A stretch of DNA of 12,986 nucleotides from Candidatus Falkowiibacteriota bacterium (lineage in GTDB: Bacteria; Patescibacteriota; Patescibacteriia; CAIXNZ01): NCBI GenBank assembly GCA_903920975.1, contig CAIXNZ010000009.1:1-12986 (forward strand), written 5' to 3'. This document shows, piece by piece, positions 5,889-11,070 of this stretch. Each line of letters starts with the position of its first letter. The first letter of the stretch is position 1. A model generated the notes under the pieces. The model was not told the DNA's origin and searched no databases. It saw only the letters and a list, made by a program, of their open reading frames with translations. The position numbers and the translations under genes are program-made.

Positions 5889-6039
5889 AATGGCCTTGGC
5901 CAGATACAAGTTTGTGTTATTGGCACCTTCAATGGCCTTGGCCAGATGTAAGTCTATGTGTAGACACGATTATTTTCGTATTTTCAGTTCAATCGTAAAA
6001 TACGATTCGTACGATTCATACATAAACTTACATCTGGCC
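5889..6039. repeat. Three copies of a 19-bp element, two forming a nested inverted repeat against tRNA-Leu
   Basis: The core GGCCAGATGTAAGTYTATG occurs at 5940-5958, inverted at 6021-6039 (one mismatch to copy 2), and in a diverged direct copy at 5898-5916. The direct copies share a longer prefix AATGGCCTTGGCCAGAT (5889-5905 and 5931-5947, 42-bp period). Inside the large inverted repeat is a second one, CGTATTTT/AAAATACG (5977-5984 and 5997-6004), and a TACGATTC direct repeat (6001-6008 and 6010-6017). The inverted copy covers the first three bases of tRNA-Leu. This fills the 154-bp gap between the GIY-YIG gene and the tRNA; I see no gene in it and no confident tRNA promoter. Confidence 0.85.
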
Positions 6040-6125
6040 GAAGTGGTGAAACTGGTATACACGAAGGACTTAAAATCCTTTGGAGTTAATCCTCCGTGCG
6101 GGTTCGAGTCCCGCCTTCGGCACCA
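6037..6125 (+). tRNA. tRNA-Leu (anticodon TAA)
   Basis: An 89-nt class II tRNA with encoded CCA. Acceptor stem GCCGAAG/CTTCGGC with discriminator A. Anticodon stem AAGGA/TCCTT encloses loop CTTAAAA, placing TAA at 6071-6073. A long variable arm (TGGAGTTAATCCTCC region) and the T arm CGGGT-TCGAGTC-CCGCC support leucine. Confidence 0.96.
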
Positions 6126-6163
6126 TCCGTAAAATCGGAGTAGCGTTCTTTATTTCAAAAAGC

Positions 6164-6191
6164 AAAAAGGCTCTCGCAAGAGAGCCTTTTT
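6164..6191 (+). terminator. Intrinsic terminator of tRNA-Leu
   Basis: AAAAAGGCTCTC (6164-6175) and GAGAGCCTTTTT (6180-6191) form a perfect 12-bp stem with a GCAA tetraloop and a T-run. It lies 38 nt past the tRNA end. Confidence 0.92.
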
Positions 6192-6203
6192 GTATTAAAA
6201 CTC

Positions 6204-6232
6204 TTGACAAACTTTTATTGTTGCGCTACAAT
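6204..6232 (+). promoter_or_regulatory. Strong sigma70-type promoter, TTGACA-N17-TACAAT
   Basis: Perfect -35 TTGACA (6204-6209), a 17-bp spacer and -10 TACAAT (6227-6232). Start near 6239, giving a leader of about 20 nt carrying AAGGAGG. The -35 and following bases (TTGACAAACTT) are identical to those of the zinc-ribbon-like gene promoter. Confidence 0.85.
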
Positions 6233-6258
6233 TATAAATCTTGAAAAAGGAGGAAAAA

Positions 6259-6465
6259 ATGTCAAATAACCCTATCACCGAATTTGTCGCTAAGGGTGGT
6301 GACTTAAGCAGTGAAGCTGGTGTATCACTTATTGAAAAAACTGAAAGACAGAAAATCAGTGAAGCCGCAAAAGAGCAACAAATATTACAACGGCTTGTTT
6401 CTGCAATGAATAGCAGCAGTGATCCGTATCTACGGCGCAAGATCTTACTTGCCCTTTCCGATTGA
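6259..6465 (+). CDS. Small soluble protein, function unknown
   Basis: This 68-residue protein has no TM segment, cysteine pair or signal peptide. The sequence suggests a flexible N-terminus (about 1-22) and two helices (about 23-50 and 56-67), with a basic patch YLRRKIL near the end. I do not recognise a family. The start is the ATG at 6259, 5 nt after AAGGAGG (6247-6253); an upstream in-frame TTG at 6241 is unlikely because it precedes the ribosome site. It is the only gene here ending in TGA, and an in-frame TAG follows five sense codons later. The gene is well insulated: a tRNA terminator and strong promoter before it, a hairpin terminator after it. A strong promoter, strong ribosome site and tiny product suggest an abundant small protein, which is inference. 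Confidence 0.75.
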   Translation: MSNNPITEFVAKGGDLSSEAGVSLIEKTERQKISEAAKEQQILQRLVSAMNSSSDPYLRRKILLALSD

Positions 6466-6484
6466 ATATCGATAATCTAGCATT

Positions 6485-6519
6485 AACCCAAAGATCTATG
6501 TCTATGGGTTTTTATTTTT
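6485..6519 (+). terminator. Probable intrinsic terminator
   Basis: AACCCA (6485-6490) pairs with TGGGTT (6505-6510), followed by TTTATTTTT. The 6-bp stem is short with a 14-nt loop, but the T-rich tail and position 20 nt after the small gene fit termination. Confidence 0.6.
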
Positions 6520-6520
6520 C

Positions 6521-6549
6521 TTGACTTTTTTGTAGGGGGTGAATAAAAT
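6521..6549 (+). promoter_or_regulatory. Sigma70-type promoter, TTGACT-N17-TAAAAT
   Basis: TTGACT (6521-6526) and TAAAAT (6544-6549) are 17 bp apart, directly after the preceding terminator. The start would be near 6556, giving a leader of about 29 nt for the gene at 6585. A TATAAT close to the ATG could be an alternative -10. Confidence 0.65.
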
Positions 6550-6584
6550 AGAGGTAGGTTTATTTATAAATTAAGATATAATTT

Positions 6585-7073
6585 ATGATAGAAAAAATAA
6601 AAACGGATAGAACCCCTGATTTTTCTGATGTAATAAAAAAAGATTGGAAAGGAAGCAATGAAATTAAAGATATTAAAGTTGTAAAAAAAGCTTCTTTATT
6701 AGGCAAACCTTTACGATTAGTATCTCTTAAGGCGTACGACGATAGTTTTGATCCCGGAGATCCTCAAGTGGGTGGGTGGCATGGAGTGAGTAAATTATAT
6801 TGGGGGGACAGCGAGATCGAAAATGCATGGCAAACGGAGCTGAGGTTGATGTTGAATATATTCGATTTAATAATAAAAAAACAGATTGACCCAACTAAGC
6901 TTCCTTGGAATGATGATGAAAAGCTGAAAAAATTGCTACGACAAGAGATGGATAATGAGCTTCAAGAGGATAGCGCAAAAATTAAAACAATTTTACAAAA
7001 ATTGAATTCTGATGAAAAAAAATTATTAGAAAAATATTTACCCATGGGTTTAACCATGAAAAATGATAAATAG
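6585..7073 (+). CDS. Hypothetical protein, unrecognised
   Basis: This 162-residue soluble protein matches no family I can name. The N-terminal half (about 1-80) looks mixed alpha/beta, with a conserved-looking Gly/Asp/Trp-rich stretch FDPGDPQVGGWHGVSKLYWGD (55-75). The C-terminal half is helical and charged: LRLMLNIFDLIIKK (86-99), then DEKLKKLLRQEMDNELQEDSAK (111-132) and a final helix at about 133-151, possibly a coiled coil. No signal peptide or TM helix. The ATG at 6585 lacks a Shine-Dalgarno. The gene is monocistronic, between its own promoter and terminator. Codons such as GGA, GGG and GTG in the central part differ from the GGC/ATT-rich style of neighbouring genes, perhaps pointing to a different history; this is an impression, not a measurement. 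Confidence 0.7.
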   Translation: MIEKIKTDRTPDFSDVIKKDWKGSNEIKDIKVVKKASLLGKPLRLVSLKAYDDSFDPGDPQVGGWHGVSKLYWGDSEIENAWQTELRLMLNIFDLIIKKQIDPTKLPWNDDEKLKKLLRQEMDNELQEDSAKIKTILQKLNSDEKKLLEKYLPMGLTMKNDK

Positions 7074-7075
7074 AT

Positions 7076-7107
7076 AAAAAAAGCCGTCGTAATAGACGGC
7101 CTTTTTT
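7076..7107. terminator. Intrinsic terminator
   Basis: GCCGTC (7083-7088) and GACGGC (7095-7100) form a 6-bp GC-rich stem with loop GTAATA, flanked by an A-run and followed by C plus six T. It ends the hypothetical gene just before the ruvB promoter. Confidence 0.85.
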
Positions 7108-7112
7108 ATTAC

Positions 7113-7141
7113 TTGTTTTTTTAGCCCAAAAAAGCTAAGAT
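7113..7141 (+). promoter_or_regulatory. Candidate ruvB promoter, TTGTTT-N17-TAAGAT
   Basis: TTGTTT (7113-7118) and TAAGAT (7136-7141) have a 17-bp spacer. The -10 box ends only 10 bp before the ATG at 7152, so the transcript would have a leader of about 2-5 nt or none. Confidence 0.5.
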
Positions 7142-7151
7142 TAAATTATCT

Positions 7152-8189
7152 ATGCCTAAAAAACAAGATAAAAATAGAATAGTCTCCTCTAAAGAAAGTG
7201 TTGAAGAAGTCGCTTTTGAGAATAATTTGCGTCCAAAAAAATTAACTGAATATATTGGCCAAAATAAGGTCAAGGATAATCTTAATATTTTTTTACAGGC
7301 CGCGAAAAAGCGCGGGGAGCCGATTGAGCATGTGTTGATTCATGGCTGTCCTGGTTTGGGCAAAACAACACTGGCGCACATCATTGCCAATGAAATGGGC
7401 TCAAATATCAGAATCACTTCTGGACCGGCCATTGAAAAAACCGGCGACCTGGCAGCCATTTTAACCAATTTGGAAAAGGGCGATATCTTATTTATCGATG
7501 AAATCCACCGCTTAAACAAAACCATTGAAGAAGTGCTCTATCCTGCCATGGAAGACTATTCTCTGGATATAATTATTGGCAAAGGACCGAGCGCCAGGAC
7601 ATTAAGATTAGATTTACCAAAATTTACTTTAATCGGCGCCACGACCAGAATAAGCTTAATCTCTGCTCCATTACGCGATCGCTTTGGCGCTTCTTATAAA
7701 CTGGATTTTTACGAAGACGAAGATATTCAAAAAATTATTGACCGCTCAGCCAAAATTTTGGATATTAAAATTAATAGTGATGCTTCCAAATTAATTGCCG
7801 AGCGAGCCAGAAGAACACCGCGCGTGGCCAACCGCCTGCTCAAGCGCGTGCGCGATTTTGCCCAGGTTAAAGCTGACGGCAATGTTACTGAAGGTTTAGC
7901 CTTAGCTGCGCTTAAACTCTTAGACATCGATGAATTGGGCCTGGATGAAGTAGACCGCAAAATCTTAATCGCTATTATTGAAAAATTTTCCGGCGGTCCA
8001 GTTGGTTTAAATACCTTGGCTGCCTCAACCAATGAAGAGATGGAAACATTGGAAGATATATATGAACCCTTTTTAATGCAATTGGGATTTTTGCACCGTA
8101 CGCCCAGGGGCAGAACCGCAACCAAGCGCGCTTATGAACATTTGGGCTTTAAAGCGATTTTGGATAAAGAGCAAAATAGTTTATTATAA
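7152..8189 (+). CDS. ruvB: Holliday junction branch-migration ATPase RuvB
   Basis: This 345-residue AAA+ motor matches RuvB in length and motifs. RuvB hexamers pull DNA through the RuvA-bound Holliday junction during recombinational repair. Order seen: an N-terminal segment LRPKKLTEYIGQ (26-37); Walker A GCPGLGKT (65-72, K71); Walker B LFIDEIHR (113-120); sensor-1 GATTR (162-166); arginine finger in APLRDRFG (172-179, probably R175); sensor-2 region RRTPRVANRLLKRVRD (220-235); and a C-terminal winged helix ending with LGFLHRTPRGR (311-321) for DNA contact. Walker A is usually GPPGLGKT in RuvB; here the second residue is Cys. No ruvA or ruvC is nearby. The ATG at 7152 has no Shine-Dalgarno and nearly no leader. 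It is the first gene of an operon with a two-TM protein 4 nt downstream and a PH-domain protein. Confidence 0.97.
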   Translation: MPKKQDKNRIVSSKESVEEVAFENNLRPKKLTEYIGQNKVKDNLNIFLQAAKKRGEPIEHVLIHGCPGLGKTTLAHIIANEMGSNIRITSGPAIEKTGDLAAILTNLEKGDILFIDEIHRLNKTIEEVLYPAMEDYSLDIIIGKGPSARTLRLDLPKFTLIGATTRISLISAPLRDRFGASYKLDFYEDEDIQKIIDRSAKILDIKINSDASKLIAERARRTPRVANRLLKRVRDFAQVKADGNVTEGLALAALKLLDIDELGLDEVDRKILIAIIEKFSGGPVGLNTLAASTNEEMETLEDIYEPFLMQLGFLHRTPRGRTATKRAYEHLGFKAILDKEQNSLL

Positions 8190-8193
8190 ATAT

Positions 8194-8418
8194 ATGATCG
8201 AAATCTCAATCTCAACCTATTTTATTATCTACGGCCTGGCCTTGGCTCTATTTGTTATCTTTGCCTTAATTAATCTTTATCACTTATTTAGATTTGGTTT
8301 TTTAAGTTTTACTAGTTTCTTAATGACCTTTATTTTTTTGGGAGTCAGCGTTTTACTTTTATTTATTACTTATAAACTTGGGTTGGAAATAGATTGGACA
8401 CAAACCTTTATTTTTTAA
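8194..8418 (+). CDS. Small two-TM membrane protein
   Basis: This 74-residue protein consists almost entirely of two hydrophobic helices, at about 8-30 (FIIYGLALALFVIFALINLY) and 41-64 (LMTFIFLGVSVLLLFITY), with a short loop containing FRFGFLSF between. No catalytic motif is seen and I know no named family. The ATG at 8194 is preferred because it lies 4 nt after the ruvB stop and is followed directly by a membrane-protein N-terminus; an upstream in-frame ATG at 8134 would overlap ruvB by 56 nt. No Shine-Dalgarno, so translation probably depends on coupling to ruvB. The PH-domain gene follows after 3 nt. The spacing suggests it may work with the membrane PH protein rather than with RuvB. Confidence 0.82.
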   Translation: MIEISISTYFIIYGLALALFVIFALINLYHLFRFGFLSFTSFLMTFIFLGVSVLLLFITYKLGLEIDWTQTFIF

Positions 8419-8421
8419 TTT

Positions 8422-9003
8422 ATGTACATAGAAGGACAAATACCTAATCAACAAGAAGACGAAAAGCTTTTATTATTTTTAAGAAGACATTGGCTCATTT
8501 TAGTAGCGCAATGGCTTCTATATACAGTACTAGCTCTTATTCCAGTGGCTATTTATTTTTTTCTAATTTATGCCTTCCCCCAAATCTTAGTCAGTAAGAC
8601 CATTTATCCATTTTTATTTTTACTTACTAGCATCTACTATTTATTTATTATCTTATTTCTTTTTAATGCCTTTATTGATTATCACCTTGATGTTTGGATT
8701 GTAACCACCAAAAGAATTATTGATATAGAACAAAAGGGTCTTTTTAATCGCGTCATTTCCGAACAAACAGTTGAAAAAATACAAGATGTTTCAGCCACCC
8801 AAAAGGGCTTTTGGCGCACCTTTTTTGACTTTGGTACGGTTTCAGTTCAAACTGCTGGCCGCATTGACAGATTTTCTTTTCACCAAGTTCCCCATCCCTT
8901 TGAAGTTGTTAGAACCATAAACGGCTTAGTGCAAAAAGGGGAAGAAAATCTGGAGCATGAAATCCACGAAATTTTACATCACGAAGAAGATAAAAGAATT
9001 TAA
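8422..9003 (+). CDS. Membrane protein with bacterial PH domain (YdbS/DUF304-like)
   Basis: This 193-residue protein has two TM helices at about 24-52 and 62-84, followed by a bacterial PH-like beta domain at about 85-172. Recognisable parts are DYHLDVWIVTTKRIIDIEQKGLFNR (86-110), with the usual 'vT.kRii...Gl..r' pattern, then VEKIQDVSATQKGFWRTFFDFGTVSVQTAG (117-146), the most conserved part of the bPH2/DUF304 family. The tail (173-193) is rich in Glu and His (EHEIHEILHHEED), which might bind metal; that is speculation. The domain is expected on the cytoplasmic side of the membrane, and its ligand is unknown. The ATG at 8422 lies 3 nt after the previous stop, without a Shine-Dalgarno, so coupled translation is likely. 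It is the last gene of the ruvB operon, followed by a strong terminator. Confidence 0.9.
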   Translation: MYIEGQIPNQQEDEKLLLFLRRHWLILVAQWLLYTVLALIPVAIYFFLIYAFPQILVSKTIYPFLFLLTSIYYLFIILFLFNAFIDYHLDVWIVTTKRIIDIEQKGLFNRVISEQTVEKIQDVSATQKGFWRTFFDFGTVSVQTAGRIDRFSFHQVPHPFEVVRTINGLVQKGEENLEHEIHEILHHEEDKRI

Positions 9004-9012
9004 ATATACAAT

Positions 9013-9043
9013 AAAAACGCCCCCGCATCGCGGGGGCGTTTTT
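9013..9043. terminator. Very strong bidirectional terminator
   Basis: AAAAACGCCCCCGC (9013-9026) and GCGGGGGCGTTTTT (9030-9043) form a perfect 14-bp stem with a 3-nt loop. The A-run and T-run make it work in both directions, ending the ruvB operon (+) and the SpoIID-domain gene (-). Confidence 0.95.
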
Positions 9044-9054
9044 ATTTCAACAAT

Positions 9055-10860
9055 TTAATATATTTTCTTTAATTCAATTCCGGTATAATAATATTTCAAA
9101 ATCTGCTCAAAATTATAATTATACGTATCAGCCAGCAAGATCGCGCCACGAGCTGATAAACCTACTCCATGGCCGTACATAGTTGTTTTATCATAGCCCT
9201 CTGGCTCTTTGACTGAACGGCACCAGGGGATCATTGCGCCACCCCAAACATCTTCGTAATTTCTAGTGTGTCCATCTGAATAAGAAAAATATGGTGTCAC
9301 AACCACGTTGCCGGCATAAGTTACAACCTGACCCTTTGTCGCTTCAACAGCCTCGGAAACCTTTGGTAAGCGTAATTGTGAATTATAACCTTTATAGACC
9401 TGATCATAAGTTGCGTCTATCGTAAAATATTCAGCAGCGTGCTTGGTACCACGATTGTAATGATACATAGCATAGGATCTAGCGGCTGTAATCAAGGCTT
9501 TTTGATATTCTAACGGGGATGAATTTGAAGTTTCAGCCAAACCTTTCAAATAATATTCCAGTTGCAACTCATTAATCATCCAGAGCTTATTAGTATTTGA
9601 ACTATATCTGAATTCTAAGGTGCCTAAAAATTTATTGTCATTTATACTGGTATTCCAGGCTGGGCGCCAATTCAAAGTAATTATTTCAAAGACTGTATTT
9701 GGAGACTCGCCCTCAAAGCGCAAATATGAGCTAGTTGATAAATTAGTGCCATTAACGCTAAACGCGTAGGTTTTATTTGTAAAATTAAAACTAATATTTG
9801 TTGTACCGTTTAATGGGGCTGTAGCCAAAAGAGCACCGTTAGCATCTTTAATTTTATAACTTGTATTAGCCGTAATTGTTTGAGCTTCGGTTGTAGAAAA
9901 AAGACCAACTCGTATCATGGGGCCATAAGAAGAATCAATTGTTGCTGGTAATGGTGTCGGAGTAGGAGTCGGTGTTGGAGTCGGAGTCGGAGTAGGTATT
10001 GGCGTTGGCGTTGGAGTTGGTGTCGGAGTAGGAGTCGGTGCCGGATAAACAGCGGTTTGAGTCTCTGGTGTAGTATTAACAAAAGCTACTCCTTCGTCAG
10101 TAACATTAGCACCGATTTTTTTACATTCATCTAAGAGCAACTTCTGAGCGGCTGTTTTCTGTTCGTCTGGTTTTAAGCTCAGGCATATTTCCACCAAGCC
10201 CGTTGATTTGGAATTATTATTTATTGGTTGAGTCGCCTGAACTGTCACGGTCTGATAATCCGTAAAAAAAACATCAGACATGTCAATTATTTTTTTCGCC
10301 CAATTATTGCCGAATTGCGATTTTGCGTCAGCCTCTGTCTTTAGCCATTCTAAATATGGCAAACCGCTGACACTGACTACCTTGTATACTTTGGGATCAG
10401 TAGCTATTTTTACCAATGTATTTTCTGGCAATTTGACGTTTCCTTTTAACGGTAAGCTGGAAAGGTCAGACAGAGAAATTAATTTAACTTTTGAGAAATC
10501 ATCGCCATAATAGGCCTGATAAACTTTTTTAAATGGGAATGAGTATCTGCCTCCGTTCTTTACCAAATAAACCGCCGCAGAGCCGGAATATTTTATTAAA
10601 TCTCCGTCGGCCAGTGAGTTGTTTGTTGCAGCATTGGCTACATTAATCGCCAAGGGGTTTACTAAAGATAAATTTTTATTTAACGCCGTTAAGCCAACTA
10701 CTCCGTCTAGTCTGGCTAAAAGTTGCGAGATAATAAAGATAATAAAAAAAGCTATGATAATACTAAGGAAGAAATCTCGCTTAGATCTTTTCCTGGTCAT
10801 AGCTTGGGTACTTTGCTTGCAATATTTCCAGCCCCAATAAGTTGTGTAAATGGCTTTCAT
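9055..10860 (-). CDS. SpoIID/LytB-domain envelope protein with (PT)n linker
   Basis: This 601-residue membrane-anchored protein has a basic N-terminus, TM helix at about 30-50, and an extracytoplasmic remainder. Residues about 84-202 form a domain with GDLIKYSGSAAVYLV, NGGRYSFPF, ATDPKVYKV and LEWLKTEADA segments, seen in many CPR envelope proteins. A pure Pro-Thr linker (273-304) leads to the SpoIID-type region (about 315-598): MINELQLEYYLKGLAE (428-443), QKALITAARSYAMYHY (453-468), DATYDQVYKGY (482-492), YFSYSDGHTRNYEDVW (524-539) and YGHGVGLSARGA (562-573). SpoIID family members are lytic transglycosylases acting on peptidoglycan glycan strands; E443 may be the catalytic glutamate, an assignment from motif position only. 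This is not evidence of sporulation. The start at 10860 fits the promoter at 10921; an internal ATG at 10800 is an alternative. No Shine-Dalgarno. Confidence 0.9.
   Translation of the reverse strand: MKAIYTTYWGWKYCKQSTQAMTRKRSKRDFFLSIIIAFFIIFIISQLLARLDGVVGLTALNKNLSLVNPLAINVANAATNNSLADGDLIKYSGSAAVYLVKNGGRYSFPFKKVYQAYYGDDFSKVKLISLSDLSSLPLKGNVKLPENTLVKIATDPKVYKVVSVSGLPYLEWLKTEADAKSQFGNNWAKKIIDMSDVFFTDYQTVTVQATQPINNNSKSTGLVEICLSLKPDEQKTAAQKLLLDECKKIGANVTDEGVAFVNTTPETQTAVYPAPTPTPTPTPTPTPIPTPTPTPTPTPTPTPLPATIDSSYGPMIRVGLFSTTEAQTITANTSYKIKDANGALLATAPLNGTTNISFNFTNKTYAFSVNGTNLSTSSYLRFEGESPNTVFEIITLNWRPAWNTSINDNKFLGTLEFRYSSNTNKLWMINELQLEYYLKGLAETSNSSPLEYQKALITAARSYAMYHYNRGTKHAAEYFTIDATYDQVYKGYNSQLRLPKVSEAVEATKGQVVTYAGNVVVTPYFSYSDGHTRNYEDVWGGAMIPWCRSVKEPEGYDKTTMYGHGVGLSARGAILLADTYNYNFEQILKYYYTGIELKKIY
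9949..10044 (-). repeat. Degenerate hexanucleotide repeat encoding the Pro-Thr linker
   Basis: About sixteen CCNACN-type hexamers in tandem encode alternating Pro and Thr, broken once by Ile and once by Leu. Third positions vary, so the DNA is not a perfect microsatellite. This suggests selection on the amino-acid pattern. The linker probably forms an extended spacer between the membrane-proximal and enzymatic parts. Confidence 0.9.
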
Positions 10861-10892
10861 TGATTTTGTTTTTATTTTTATTTTATATAACT

Positions 10893-10921
10893 ATTATAGC
10901 ATTTTTTTTGCTTCTGGTCAA
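10893..10921 (-). promoter_or_regulatory. Strong sigma70-type promoter, TTGACC-N17-TATAAT
   Basis: On the minus strand TTGACC (10921-10916), a 17-bp spacer containing an A8 run, and a perfect TATAAT (10898-10893). Start near 10886 gives a leader of about 26 nt and supports the long start of the SpoIID-domain gene at 10860. Confidence 0.85.
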
Positions 10922-11070
10922 TGAAATTAAGCTCATTGTACAAATTATGTGTTCACGAAAATTCCAATATTTTCAGGGTAATTGTAGTTAACCATCAGAA
11001 AAAAAGTGCTGATTAAATACACTATGGAACATGGACTTTGATAATTTTTCTTGGTATTATTTAATTATAT

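Noticed and set aside
5628..6125. GIY-YIG homing endonuclease targeting the adjacent tRNA-Leu
   Set aside because: The protein is the short stand-alone type, the tRNA has no intron, and the nearby repeats alone do not support homing.
5890..6132. Plus-strand open frame across the repeat cluster and tRNA-Leu
   Set aside because: It runs straight through a complete tRNA gene, and its repeated MALAR-type peptide is only the translation of the DNA repeats.
8134..8193. Upstream extension of the two-TM protein into ruvB
   Set aside because: It would overlap the 3' end of ruvB; the ATG at 8194 gives normal spacing and a clean membrane-protein start.
9055..10860. Sporulation gene implying an endospore former
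   Set aside because: SpoIID-like domains are widespread in non-sporulating bacteria; no other sporulation gene is present.
10861..11070. Promoter of the flippase gene in the divergent gap
   Set aside because: A TTGATA at 11038 has no good -10 at 16-18 bp, and other candidates have wrong spacing.
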